A stretch of DNA of 64,000 nucleotides, from positions 124,001 through 188,000 of the forward strand of contig CP102281.1 in the NCBI GenBank assembly GCA_025150425.1, read 5' to 3'. A program made the position numbers and the translations under genes. This stretch comes from [Eubacterium] siraeum (GTDB taxonomy: Bacteria; Bacillota; Clostridia; Oscillospirales; Ruminococcaceae). This document shows, piece after piece, positions 9,264-18,497 of this stretch. Within the stretch, counting starts at the first letter, position 1, and every line of letters begins with the position of its first letter. Under the pieces are notes generated by a model. It was not told where the DNA came from. It saw only the letters and a list, made by a program, of their open reading frames with translations, and searched no databases.

Positions 9264-10856
9264 GTGCCAAACATGAAGAAAATCGCTACGGCAGCCGTAT
9301 CGGCCATAATGGCGGTTTCCATGCTGTGCAGTTCAGCGTTTGCCGATCAGCCGTACGAAGGTTACAGCTACGACTGGTGGGGCGATCCTGTTCCTTCACA
9401 GACCGGATACGTTGTAGACCGTGTAGTTACAGGTCTTGATTTCGGCTCCGGCACAAGATATAACACCGACGCTCAGCTGAAAGCGATTTCAGAGCAGACA
9501 GGCAGTGAGGTAACAAAGAATGTTGAGATCGGCGAGCTTAAAGAGCCTCAGGATCTTTTCATCGACCGTGAAACACAGAGTCTTTATATAGTAGACTCCG
9601 GTAATCACCGCATACTTGTTACAGACGTAACTTATTCAAGAGCATTTACTGTAATGGATTATTTCTATAATCCCAAGACAGATAAATACGAAACACTGAA
9701 GAATCCGCACGGAATTTTCGTAAGACACGTTGAGGACGCTGCAAACGAAAACGAGTCCACGATGATATACATTGCGGACTACGACAACAGCCGTGTAATC
9801 GGTGTTTATGCAGACGGAACGGTATTCCAGATATTCGAAAGACCTTCCGCTGAATTCTATGACGCAGATGTTACATTCCTTCCCAACAAGGTCGTAGTTG
9901 ACGTTGCGGGCAACGTATATGTAAACATCAAGTCAATCACAGACGGTGCGGTAATGTTCGCACCCGACGGTTCATTCAGTAACTTCTTCGGTGCAAACCG
10001 AGTTGAGCAGACAGCACAGGCTATCGCCAACAAGTTCTGGAGAACAATCCTCTCCCGTGAGGCAGCCGCATCATTCATTCAGGCGGTTCCGATGGAGTTC
10101 GATAACTTCGATATAGACGATGAGGGCTTTATTTACACCGTAACAGGTTCAAAGAGTGCCACAACGGATATATTCAAAAAGATGAACCCTGCAGGTGAGA
10201 ACATCCTTATCAACCTCGGTTATTCGGATTACACCTACGGCGATATGGCTTCGTACTATTATAAGAACCAGACATACGGCTCACAGATTACAGACGTTGA
10301 CGTTGATGAGTACGGAACGATAAGACTCCTTGACTTCGCAAACGGACGTATCTTTGAGTATACAAACGAATGCGACCTGCTGTTCATCTATGGCGGCAAG
10401 GGCAACCAGAAGGGTCTGTTCACAAACGTAACTGCTGTCGAAGCGTACAACAGCGTTGTATATGTACTTGACAGCCGTAAGAACTCTATAACAACATTCA
10501 AGCGTACAGAGTTTGGCAACATCGTACATGAGGCGATGGGCCTTTACAACCTCGGTAAGTACGAGGAGGCGAGCGGTCCGTGGCAGGAAGTCCTTATCCG
10601 TGACAGCAACTACTGGTTCGCTTATATCGGCCTTGGTAACTCGGAGCTTTCTCAGGGTAACTACGAGCAGGCAATGAAATACTTCTACCGTAACAGCAGA
10701 GCCGGATATAACAGAGCGTTCAAACAGTACAGAATGCAGTTTATCAGAGATAACTTCAATATATTCATGATAATCGTGCTTGTAATAATAGTAGCGCTTG
10801 TTGTTCTCAGCAAGGTAAGAAAACGCATTAAGGCTAAGAAAGCGGGAGGTAAATAA
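9264..10856 (+). CDS. NHL/beta-propeller and TPR protein with signal peptide and C-terminal membrane anchor
   Basis: About 530-residue exported protein. An N-terminal signal (MKKIATAAVSAIMAVSMLCS, then SAFA) leads into a propeller-like region with NHL-type repeats (LFIDRETQSLYIVDSGNHRI; GIFVRH; MIYIADYDNSRVIGVYADG; VVVDVAGNVYVNI). A TPR-like pair follows (AMGLYNLGKYEEASGPWQEV; GLGNSELSQGNYEQAMKYF) and then one membrane helix (IFMIIVLVIIVALVVLSKV) with a basic tail. GTG at 9264 is chosen because AGAAAGG abuts the ATG at 9255 with no spacing. Likely an extracytoplasmic scaffold or sensor of the transporter. Three bases separate it from the Yip1 gene. Confidence 0.8.
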   Translation: MPNMKKIATAAVSAIMAVSMLCSSAFADQPYEGYSYDWWGDPVPSQTGYVVDRVVTGLDFGSGTRYNTDAQLKAISEQTGSEVTKNVEIGELKEPQDLFIDRETQSLYIVDSGNHRILVTDVTYSRAFTVMDYFYNPKTDKYETLKNPHGIFVRHVEDAANENESTMIYIADYDNSRVIGVYADGTVFQIFERPSAEFYDADVTFLPNKVVVDVAGNVYVNIKSITDGAVMFAPDGSFSNFFGANRVEQTAQAIANKFWRTILSREAAASFIQAVPMEFDNFDIDDEGFIYTVTGSKSATTDIFKKMNPAGENILINLGYSDYTYGDMASYYYKNQTYGSQITDVDVDEYGTIRLLDFANGRIFEYTNECDLLFIYGGKGNQKGLFTNVTAVEAYNSVVYVLDSRKNSITTFKRTEFGNIVHEAMGLYNLGKYEEASGPWQEVLIRDSNYWFAYIGLGNSELSQGNYEQAMKYFYRNSRAGYNRAFKQYRMQFIRDNFNIFMIIVLVIIVALVVLSKVRKRIKAKKAGGK

Positions 10857-10858
10857 AA

Positions 10859-11497
10859 ATGAGATTTGATTTAGATATGCCCGCTTGGAAATGGCCGTTC
10901 TACGTTGCAAGACATCCTTTCGAGGGCTTTGAGGATCTTCGTTGGAAGAAAGCATACAACACTAAGGTTTCACTTGTTATAGTTCTTTGTTTCTTTGTTA
11001 TAACGGTGTGCCAGCAGGTAATGACAGGCTTCCTTTTCAACAACAACTATGTAAAGATATTCAATATCGTGCCGCTCCTTGTTCAGACTATTATCCTGTT
11101 CTTCACATGGGTAATAGGTAACTGGTCACTGTGTACCCTGTTCGACGGAGAAGGTTCGGTAAAGGCAATCATGAGCGTCAGCGCTTATGCACTCGTTCCT
11201 TATCTTATCACTCAGGTAGTGGTAATACTCGCAAGTAACGTGTTACTGAGGAGCGAGGGTGCGTTCATCGTATTCTTCCAGTATCTCGGTATACTGTGGA
11301 CGGTGGTGCTTATGATCTCGGGTATCAAGACGGTTCATCAGTACTCGGTACCCAAGACGCTTCTTGCAATGGTTTTCACTGTTGCGGCAATGGTAGTAAT
11401 ACTGTTCCTGCTCGTGCTGTTACTCAGCTTGTTCCAGCAGGTTTACATCTTCGGTTTCTCTATCTATACCGAGTTGATGTACAGATTCAGTTTGTAA
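10859..11497 (+). CDS. Yip1-domain family membrane protein
   Basis: Integral membrane protein, 212 residues, about five hydrophobic segments (VIVLCFFVITVCQQVMTGFL, IILFFTWVIGNWSLC, LVPYLITQVVVILA, WTVVLMISGIKTVHQYS, AMVFTVAAMVVILFLLVLLL). The layout and the GIKTVHQYS stretch between helices suit the Yip1/YIPF superfamily, whose bacterial members are of unknown function. It lies tightly between the NHL/TPR gene and the DUF5696-like gene, so it probably belongs to the same membrane complex. Confidence 0.75.
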   Translation: MRFDLDMPAWKWPFYVARHPFEGFEDLRWKKAYNTKVSLVIVLCFFVITVCQQVMTGFLFNNNYVKIFNIVPLLVQTIILFFTWVIGNWSLCTLFDGEGSVKAIMSVSAYALVPYLITQVVVILASNVLLRSEGAFIVFFQYLGILWTVVLMISGIKTVHQYSVPKTLLAMVFTVAAMVVILFLLVLLLSLFQQVYIFGFSIYTELMYRFSL

Positions 11498-11515
11498 GCG
11501 GAGGTGTGACAGAAG

Positions 11516-13873
11516 ATGATAAAAATCAGAAAAAAGATACTTGCAGTTCTGCTCACAGCCGCAATGCTCGTTTTGATGAGCTCGCTTGTTGCATGGTCTG
11601 ACGAACAGCCCGCAACGGACGACGGCACATCACAGACAGAGCAGACAACCGATGACGGCGCATCCGCAGATGATAAGCAGGACGACAAGAAAGACGATAA
11701 AAAAGATGACAAGGAAAAGCTCAGAACCGATGAGGAAGGCCTTGCGGATATGAGCGTTGTGGCTGAAAACGACAGCTACAAGTTATACTTTGACGAATCG
11801 ACGACAAACTTTGCGGTTCAGTCAAAGAGCGACAACTATGTATGGTGGGCTACTCCTCTTAACGCAGACAAGGACGAAAATGCCAAGACTGCGCAGAAGA
11901 AGAATATGCAGTCTCCGTTATATGTAGTATACGGTGACGTTTCATCGCACACAAGTCAGAGAATGAGCATTTACGACGCTTCGATAAAGTCGGACGACTT
12001 CAGCTTTGAGCCGATTGAAAACGGTGTAAAGGTCATATACAGATTAAGCAAGATTGAAGCTGAAATCCCTATGACGATCACACTTGAGAAAGACAATGTA
12101 AATGTTTCGGTAATAACGGAAGAAATCAAGGAAAAGCAGGCAACCGACACGAGCGGTCTTGTGCTTCTTGAGATCGGTATGTTACAGTTCTTCAATGCGG
12201 CAGGCATGGAAGATGAGGGCTATATGGTAGTTCCCGACGGCTCGGGCGCTGTAATCAACTACAACAACCGCCGTTACAACGCACAGGCATACAACGGTGA
12301 GGTATACGGTCGTGATACATCGATCGGTATGCTGACACGTCCGTCAAAGACGGAGCAGGTTTATCTCCCTGTTATCGGCGCTGTTACAAACGGTGAAAAG
12401 ACAAATCACGGTTATATGGCAGTTGCTAAGTCCGGCGAAACCTGCGCAAGCGTAAACGCTACTGTAAGCGGACAGAACTCAACATCATACAACAACACAT
12501 GGTTTGAGTTCAAGGTAAGAGCAGAGGATACCTACTACATGGGTAACCGTAAGCTCACGGTTTACGAGCAGGGCAAGATAAACCAGCCCAACCTCACGGT
12601 AGGCTATTATCCTCTTGCAAAGGAAAACCTTTCTTATGTTGATATTGCGGAAGCATACAGAAACTACCTTATCGAGCAGAAGGGATTCAAGGATAAGAGC
12701 GACAATATAAAAAACAGCTATTATCTTGACCTTTACGGCGGTACGATAAAGGCACAGTCGATTGCAGGCTTCCCTGTAAATCTTGAAACAGCCGCTACAA
12801 CATACGAGCAGGCTCAGGAAATAATAAAGCAGCTCAACGAGCTTGGCGTTGACGATATTGTTGCAAACTACAACGATTTCAACGGCGCAGGCATCAAGGG
12901 TATGATCACAGCCGATGTAAATTACGCAGGAACGCTTGGCGGCAAGGACGCATACAAGACGCTTGCGGAATATGTAGGCTCGATAAACAGCAAGCTGTTC
13001 GCAAGTGCGGGAATCACCTCCATGAAGGACAGCGGTAACGGCTACAGCTACACGCTGAACGCCTGCAAGGCTATAACAAAGGCTTATGCAACAACGAATA
13101 ACTGGGATATTGCATTCGGCATTCCGAATCAGGTAAGACTTGTTACAAAGACAACCTTGTCACCTTATTACTGGCCTGATCTTTACAACAAGATCATCAA
13201 GTCGTTTACAAGCGAAGGAATAACAACGATAAACCTTGATGACGCTACAACGTTACTTTACAGCGACTTCAGCCGTGAGAATTATTCCAGAGCAGATACA
13301 ATGAACAAGCTGGTAGAAGGCTACAAGCAGTTCAAGGACGCAGGCTTCACGCTTCTTGCAAGCGGTGCAAACGCTTATGCGCTCCCCTATGTTGATTATC
13401 TGACAGACGTACCTGTTACATCAAGTAACTTCGATCTGTTTGACTATGACATTCCGTTCTATGAGATCGTTATCCACGGTTACCTGCCTTACACAACAAA
13501 GGCGGTAAACGCAAGTGCAAATGCAAACGATACTATCATGCTTGCACTTCTTACAGCAACACCTGTTCACTATGATATGATGTATGCCGATCCTAACGAT
13601 TTCACAGACAGCGATTACGAGACGCTCTTCTATTCAAACTACAAGGGCTGGCTCGAACCCTCGGCTAAGGTTTACAAGCTCTATCAGGACGAACTGAAGG
13701 ACTTCGCAAATCTCCACATCACAGGATACAACAGAATTTCCGGCGATGAGATGGAAACCGAGTTTGACGGCGGAAAGACAATCAGGGTAAATACCAGAGA
13801 AATGACTCTCACCGTCAACGGCAAGGAAATCGATCTTGCACAATATGGACTGAAGGGAGAAACAGATGAATAA
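11516..13873 (+). CDS. Secreted DUF5696-like protein, possible TIM-barrel carbohydrate-active protein
   Basis: 785-residue exported protein. Signal peptide ILAVLLTAAMLVLMSSLVA, then an acidic, lysine- and aspartate-rich low-complexity linker (residues about 28-70). The body has a beta-rich N-terminal half (YKLYFDESTTNFAVQSKS; VVPDGSGAVINYNNRRYNA) and a C-terminal half that could be a (beta/alpha)8 barrel (PDLYNKIIKSFTSEG, then TTINLDDATTLL). I assign DUF5696 from memory of genes accompanying Yip1 and MalFG permeases in Firmicutes, not from a search. Start ATG 11516 follows GGAGGTG. The 3' end overlaps the next permease gene by eight bases. May process or hold the carbohydrate substrate. Confidence 0.7.
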   Translation: MIKIRKKILAVLLTAAMLVLMSSLVAWSDEQPATDDGTSQTEQTTDDGASADDKQDDKKDDKKDDKEKLRTDEEGLADMSVVAENDSYKLYFDESTTNFAVQSKSDNYVWWATPLNADKDENAKTAQKKNMQSPLYVVYGDVSSHTSQRMSIYDASIKSDDFSFEPIENGVKVIYRLSKIEAEIPMTITLEKDNVNVSVITEEIKEKQATDTSGLVLLEIGMLQFFNAAGMEDEGYMVVPDGSGAVINYNNRRYNAQAYNGEVYGRDTSIGMLTRPSKTEQVYLPVIGAVTNGEKTNHGYMAVAKSGETCASVNATVSGQNSTSYNNTWFEFKVRAEDTYYMGNRKLTVYEQGKINQPNLTVGYYPLAKENLSYVDIAEAYRNYLIEQKGFKDKSDNIKNSYYLDLYGGTIKAQSIAGFPVNLETAATTYEQAQEIIKQLNELGVDDIVANYNDFNGAGIKGMITADVNYAGTLGGKDAYKTLAEYVGSINSKLFASAGITSMKDSGNGYSYTLNACKAITKAYATTNNWDIAFGIPNQVRLVTKTTLSPYYWPDLYNKIIKSFTSEGITTINLDDATTLLYSDFSRENYSRADTMNKLVEGYKQFKDAGFTLLASGANAYALPYVDYLTDVPVTSSNFDLFDYDIPFYEIVIHGYLPYTTKAVNASANANDTIMLALLTATPVHYDMMYADPNDFTDSDYETLFYSNYKGWLEPSAKVYKLYQDELKDFANLHITGYNRISGDEMETEFDGGKTIRVNTREMTLTVNGKEIDLAQYGLKGETDE

Positions 13874-15131
13874 TTCGAATTTCAACCCGAATGAAGAAAT
13901 TGAAGCAATGAAGACGACCGACGCCGCCGAGACTCCCGTTGATGACACACCCGCAGCCGACAAGGCTGTGGCTGCCGAAACGGCAACAGAAGCAACAGCT
14001 TCAGAGCCTGATGTAAAGCAGGAAACGGTCGAGGAAACAGCTTCAGAGCCTGCCGATAAGGCAGATGACGCTGACGAGGCACCGGTTTCCGTTGCTAACA
14101 AGTCAGCGCATATGACCGCAGCTGCTGCGGCACTGAACGTTGAGGATGAAGAGGTGGACATCCGCCGCAGACAACCCAGAGTTCAGAAGGAAATCAAGAA
14201 ATCCCGTATTTCATACGAGAAGAAAAAAGGACTTTACGGTTACGGATTCATAGCAATATGGATCGTCGGCGTAATCTATATGTTCATTGTGCCGATATTC
14301 AAGTCGGCGTGGTACTCAATGTGCTATACAGAGCTTGTTTCAACAGCAGAGCAGGCCGCACAGAGAGGAATGACTTCAGCAGGTATCTATACCGAGTGGA
14401 ACAATTTCGGAAACTATGAGGAGGCTCTTTTCAAGAACCAGGATTACCTCCCCAAGCTGACCGAGTCACTTGGTGCAATGGTACCGCAGGTTATCGTAGT
14501 AATGATATTCTCGCTGTTTATCGCACTTCTTCTTAACCAGAAGTTCAGAGGCAGAACATTCGCAAGAGCGGTATTCTTCTTACCGGTACTTGTTGCGACG
14601 GGTCCTGTACTGGCGGTAATCAAGGGTGATATATCGACCAACGGTATTTCGAGCGGTGAGCAGTTCAGCGCACTGTTCCAGACCGACCTTGTTGATGAGT
14701 TGTTGCAGTTCTTAGGTATATATAATCTGAACGAACAGCTGACCATGACGATACAGACGATAACGAGTGATATTTTCAACTTATTATGGAGTGCCGGTAT
14801 TCAGATACTGATATTCCTTGCGGCGTTACAGCAGATACCGGTTTCTGCAAAGGAAGCGGCATCTATGGAGGGCGCTACGGGATGGGAATTCTTCTGGAAG
14901 ATAACGTTCCCGATGATAAGCCCGATGATATTGGCGAACCTGATTTATACGGTTATCGATACGTTCATCGATTCGGAAAACCCGGTTATGTCAATAGTTC
15001 TTGCACAGTCAAGAGCCTTAAGATACGGTCTTTCGGCGGCTATGGCATGGATTTACTTCCTGATAGTTGCGGTTGCACTTGCAATTATCGTTGCTATTGT
15101 ATCTAAGTTCGTATTCTATGAAAATGATTAA
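13866..15131 (+). CDS. Sugar ABC transporter permease, MalF type, with long acidic N-terminal extension
   Basis: 421 residues. The first 95 or so are Ala/Glu/Thr-rich and probably disordered (TTDAAETPVDDTPAADKAVA). Then comes a basic juxtamembrane stretch (RRRQPRVQKEIKKSRISYEK) and a MalF-like permease with about six helices and an EAA loop (EAASMEGATGWEFFWKITFP). It overlaps the DUF5696-like gene by eight bases, so expression is coupled. This is the first half of a second permease pair in one cluster, and the extension distinguishes it from the first pair. Confidence 0.88.
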   Translation: MNNSNFNPNEEIEAMKTTDAAETPVDDTPAADKAVAAETATEATASEPDVKQETVEETASEPADKADDADEAPVSVANKSAHMTAAAAALNVEDEEVDIRRRQPRVQKEIKKSRISYEKKKGLYGYGFIAIWIVGVIYMFIVPIFKSAWYSMCYTELVSTAEQAAQRGMTSAGIYTEWNNFGNYEEALFKNQDYLPKLTESLGAMVPQVIVVMIFSLFIALLLNQKFRGRTFARAVFFLPVLVATGPVLAVIKGDISTNGISSGEQFSALFQTDLVDELLQFLGIYNLNEQLTMTIQTITSDIFNLLWSAGIQILIFLAALQQIPVSAKEAASMEGATGWEFFWKITFPMISPMILANLIYTVIDTFIDSENPVMSIVLAQSRALRYGLSAAMAWIYFLIVAVALAIIVAIVSKFVFYEND

Positions 15132-15143
15132 GGAGGTGTAGTT

Positions 15144-16409
15144 GTGAGCGAAAAAGATTTAGAACAGTTCAATGCAGATGTTCAGGAAAACGAAGCAGCC
15201 GCAGCTGCACCTGTCGATAACGCTTCTCCGGAAGCAATCGGCGAGGCTATAAAGGAGATTAACGGCGAGGCTGACGCTTCTGCCGCTCCCGAAAAGGCTG
15301 ATGACGAGCTTCAGGTAGGTGTTATCAAGCCTATCGCAACAGGAAAGCCTGAATCAAAGAGAGCTTTGAAGAAGGCTGAAAAGAAAAAGGCTAAAGAGCT
15401 TAAGAATATCTACCATGTAAGCAACTGGCAGATAATCAAGAATTACCGTAATTACAACCAGCAGGAAAGAAAGCACTACAAGTACATCTTCAGAAGAAGA
15501 ATTACCGAAAAGGTATGGCCTGTTTTCCGTTTCCTTATCCTGTTCGGTCTGGGATTCGTAATTCTCTATCCTATGCTTTATATGCTGTCTACGGCAATCA
15601 GACCTCAGGCAGAAATGAGCGACCCTTCGGTAATGTGGATACCCAAGGAGGTTATATTCTCCAACTTCGTTGACGTATGGGTTGCAATGAATTTCCCGAA
15701 GGTACTTTTGCAGACTATACTTGTAAACGTAGTATGCTCGATGATACAGGTCGTTACCTGCGGCGTTACGGGCTACGGATTTGCACGATTCAAGTTCAAG
15801 GGCAAGGGACTTATGTTTGGTATCGTTATCTTACAGATCATCGTACCCGTACAGGTAATCCTTATCCCTCTGTATGTGCAGTTCAGATTCTTCGATGTAT
15901 TCGGTCTTATAAAGCTGTTTACAGGCAGTGCGGTTAACCTTGTAAGTACGCCTATGGCACTTTACTTACAGGCGTTCTTCTGCAACGGTATCAGAGCCGG
16001 CGTATTTATCCTTCTGTTCAGACAGTTCTTCAGAGGACTGCCAAAGGACCTCGAAGATGCCGCTTATCTCGACGGCTGTGGACCTTTCATGACATTTATC
16101 CGTGTTATGGTGCCGAACGCTAAGACTTCGTTCTTAACAGTATTCATCTTCTCAATCGTATGGTACTGGAACGACTCTTATGTAACGGGTATGTTCTTCA
16201 CTGACCCGTATACGATAGCGATGGAAATTGACCGTCTTGGAACAACGATGATGCTTTATTTCACCGGAGAGCGAAACGGTATGGCGAGCGACTATCTCGT
16301 ATGGATAGAAGCAGGATGCCTTATGTCACTTATGCCGATACTTATTATGTACATCTTCTTACAGAAGCAGTTCGTTGAAGGTATCGAACGTTCAGGTCTT
16401 GCCAACTAA
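15144..16409 (+). CDS. Carbohydrate ABC transporter permease, MalG type, with long N-terminal extension
   Basis: 421 residues. Like its partner it begins with an acidic, Ala-rich extension (about 70 residues), then a Lys-rich patch (KRALKKAEKKKAKELKNIYH) and a MalG-type permease with about six helices. The EAA motif is DAAYLDGCGPFMTFIRVMVP. Start GTG 15144 has AGGAGGTG at 15131-15138. Last gene of the cluster, followed by a terminator at 16507-16535. The paired extensions on both permeases suggest contact with each other or with a cytoplasmic partner. Confidence 0.88.
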   Translation: MSEKDLEQFNADVQENEAAAAAPVDNASPEAIGEAIKEINGEADASAAPEKADDELQVGVIKPIATGKPESKRALKKAEKKKAKELKNIYHVSNWQIIKNYRNYNQQERKHYKYIFRRRITEKVWPVFRFLILFGLGFVILYPMLYMLSTAIRPQAEMSDPSVMWIPKEVIFSNFVDVWVAMNFPKVLLQTILVNVVCSMIQVVTCGVTGYGFARFKFKGKGLMFGIVILQIIVPVQVILIPLYVQFRFFDVFGLIKLFTGSAVNLVSTPMALYLQAFFCNGIRAGVFILLFRQFFRGLPKDLEDAAYLDGCGPFMTFIRVMVPNAKTSFLTVFIFSIVWYWNDSYVTGMFFTDPYTIAMEIDRLGTTMMLYFTGERNGMASDYLVWIEAGCLMSLMPILIMYIFLQKQFVEGIERSGLAN

Positions 16410-16506
16410 ATGGCTGTGAGCCGCTTCAAGTTCGCCTTTTGAAAGAATGGCGATATTTGAAAGTTTCGTTGACGGCGGGCTGAACGATAGTGAAAACATA
16501 AATTAA

Positions 16507-16535
16507 GGGGAGTATCGGAAGATGCTCCTCTTTTT
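16507..16535 (+). terminator. Intrinsic terminator of the transporter cluster
   Basis: GGGGAGTATC / GATGCTCCTC form a 10-bp stem with GU pairs and a GGAA loop, followed by TTTTT. Confidence 0.8.
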
Positions 16536-16566
16536 ATGTCGATAAAAGCAAAGCAGTAAGTTCGTA

Positions 16567-16595
16567 TTGCACATAGGCATTAGAAGTGCTATAAT
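16567..16595 (+). promoter_or_regulatory. Promoter of the Nudix gene
   Basis: TTGCAC (16567-16572), 17-base spacer, TATAAT (16590-16595), 21 bases before the ATG. Confidence 0.7.
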
Positions 16596-16616
16596 AGTAA
16601 CACCCGGAGGTGCAAT

Positions 16617-17138
16617 ATGGAGCTGTTTGATTTATACGACGATGAACGCAATTTTACAGGTGAAACAATAGAGCGGGGAAAGCCGCTCCCCGAAAGCCGT
16701 TACCATCTTGTTATACATATATGCATTTTGGGCAGCGATGGCAAAATGCTTATACAACAGCGTCAGCCGTTCAAAAAAGGATTTCCCGACAAATGGGATA
16801 TATCGGTCGGAGGAAGTGCGGTCGCAGGTGAAAACAGCAGGCAGGCGGCAAGCCGTGAGCTGTACGAGGAGCTCGGCATCAGGCACGATTTTTCGCACGA
16901 CCGACCTATGCTGACGGTGCATTTCGAACGCGGATTTGATGATGTTTATGTAATACACAAGGACATACCGATATCTGAGCTTAAATTACAGCCTGAAGAA
17001 GTGCAGGCGGCGAAGTGGGCGGACAGAGATGAAATATATTCGCTCATTGACAGCGGCGCATTTATACCGTACTACAAAAGCTTTATTGATATGCTGTTCA
17101 ACTACAGAATAAAAAGAGGTAACTTTTCAAAGGAGTAA
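16617..17138 (+). CDS. Nudix hydrolase, IPP-isomerase/YfcD-like subgroup
   Basis: 173-residue cytosolic Nudix protein. The Nudix box is complete around residues 66-88 (GGSAVAGENSRQAASRELYE, then ELGI), fitting Gx5Ex7REUxEExGU, so metal binding and pyrophosphohydrolase activity are expected. The N-terminus (LFDLYDDERNFTGETIERG) is typical of the subgroup related to isopentenyl-diphosphate isomerase, whose substrates are mostly unknown. CGGAGGTG provides the ribosome binding site. Four bases after its stop the DinB-like gene begins, so the two and probably the amidohydrolase form an operon. Confidence 0.9.
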   Translation: MELFDLYDDERNFTGETIERGKPLPESRYHLVIHICILGSDGKMLIQQRQPFKKGFPDKWDISVGGSAVAGENSRQAASRELYEELGIRHDFSHDRPMLTVHFERGFDDVYVIHKDIPISELKLQPEEVQAAKWADRDEIYSLIDSGAFIPYYKSFIDMLFNYRIKRGNFSKE

Positions 17139-17141
17139 AAT

Positions 17142-17636
17142 ATGAATGACGTATGCCGAATGATAAAAAAACAAACGATAACGAACTATATCAATATGGA
17201 AACGGCAATTAAAACATACGACAGAAACGCGCTTGTTTGCGGTTCGCCGGCATGGCGATATGTGTATCACGCTGTTCACTCGGCGGACAAGTGGTTTTTC
17301 AATCCCGCAAAATTTACAGAACCCGATTTTCATGAAAACGGAATGGATAACCCCGACAATCCCTGCGAAAAGGTTTTAAGCAATGAACAGCTGCTCGATT
17401 ATCTGCATAAGGTGCAGGCTAAAACAGAAAAATATCTCGATGAACTGAGCGATGAAGAGCTTAACGAAAAGCCCGACGGGTGTGAATATACAAGACTTGA
17501 GCTTATACTCGGACAATTCCGGCACATTTCCTCGCATATAGGAATGATAAACGGTCAGACTATAGAGAGAACGGGAAAATTCCCGATATTCGCGGGGCTT
17601 GACGGAAAACAGACAGATAAATTATTTGACGAATAA
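17142..17636 (+). CDS. DinB-like four-helix protein
   Basis: 164 residues, all-helical, with conserved-looking histidines in VYHAVHSADKWFF (about 42-54) and FRHISSHIGMI (about 125-136), the His pattern of the DinB/YfiT metal-binding superfamily. Members include thiol-dependent transferases and proteins of unknown role. Start ATG follows AAAGGAG. It sits four bases after the Nudix gene and 17 bases before the amidohydrolase gene. I cannot name a substrate. Confidence 0.7.
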   Translation: MNDVCRMIKKQTITNYINMETAIKTYDRNALVCGSPAWRYVYHAVHSADKWFFNPAKFTEPDFHENGMDNPDNPCEKVLSNEQLLDYLHKVQAKTEKYLDELSDEELNEKPDGCEYTRLELILGQFRHISSHIGMINGQTIERTGKFPIFAGLDGKQTDKLFDE

Positions 17637-17653
17637 GAACGAAGGAACAGAAG

Positions 17654-18451
17654 ATGTACATTGATTTTCACATACACGCCTATGCCGATGAAATAGCCGA
17701 CAGGGCGGTGAAGAAGCTGAAAGACACGGCAAGCTGTGAGGCTTACACCAACGGCAGAATAGATGATACAAGGCAGAAGCTGAAAGCGTGGGGAGTAGAT
17801 TACGGCGTTTTACTGCCGGTTGCGACAAAGCCTACTCAGCAGACGACTATAAATAACTGGGCGATAGCTCAGAACCACGGAAATATTATCTCGTTCGGCA
17901 CGGTGCACCCCGACAGCGAAGAGCTTGACAGTGAGCTTGAACGTATAGCCGGGTCGGGACTTCACGGGATAAAGCTCCACCCCGCATATCAGGGTCATTT
18001 TATGTTTGAGCCGTGTATGCAGAGGATATATGAGAAATGCGGCGAGCTCGGACTGCCTGTTATTCTTCATATGGGATACGACCCGATATCGACAATGATA
18101 TCTCACGCTATGCCGTGCGATCTTGCCGAGATGGCAGAAAAATATCCCGACTGCAAATTCATCGGCGCTCATATGGGCGGAATGATGAACTGGGAGCGGG
18201 TTCTGCACTATATAAAGGATACAAGCAACATTTATTTTGACACGGCGTACTGCGCAAATTTTATGTCCGATGAGATGTTTATGGAAATGTTCAGGGCATA
18301 CGGCGAGGACAGAATATTGTTCGGCAGTGACCTGCCGTGGAGCGATCCCCGCGATGAGATAAATATGATAGACAGAATGCCGATAAGCGACAGCGCAAAG
18401 GATAAGATATTTTATAAAAATGCGGCGGAGCTGTTAAAGATAGATATATAA
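17654..18451 (+). CDS. Amidohydrolase-family metal-dependent hydrolase (TIM barrel)
   Basis: 265 residues. The metal ligands of an amidohydrolase-2 barrel are visible in order: FHIHAY near the start (HxH), GIKLHPAYQ (about 108), VILHMGYDP (about 135), FIGAHMGG (about 174) and LFGSDLPWSDP (about 220). Such enzymes hydrolyse or decarboxylate small cyclic or aromatic compounds, but the substrate cannot be read from the sequence. Last gene of the Nudix-DinB-hydrolase set and followed by a bidirectional terminator shared with the convergent maturase gene. Confidence 0.88.
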   Translation: MYIDFHIHAYADEIADRAVKKLKDTASCEAYTNGRIDDTRQKLKAWGVDYGVLLPVATKPTQQTTINNWAIAQNHGNIISFGTVHPDSEELDSELERIAGSGLHGIKLHPAYQGHFMFEPCMQRIYEKCGELGLPVILHMGYDPISTMISHAMPCDLAEMAEKYPDCKFIGAHMGGMMNWERVLHYIKDTSNIYFDTAYCANFMSDEMFMEMFRAYGEDRILFGSDLPWSDPRDEINMIDRMPISDSAKDKIFYKNAAELLKIDI

Positions 18452-18455
18452 AATA

Positions 18456-18484
18456 AAGGACGTGACTTTATCGGTCACGTCCTT
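18456..18484. terminator. Bidirectional terminator between convergent genes
   Basis: Perfect 11-bp stem AAGGACGTGAC / GTCACGTCCTT with a 7-base loop, lying between convergent genes ending at 18451 and 18498. Confidence 0.8.
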
Positions 18485-18497
18485 GTCTTATATTCGG

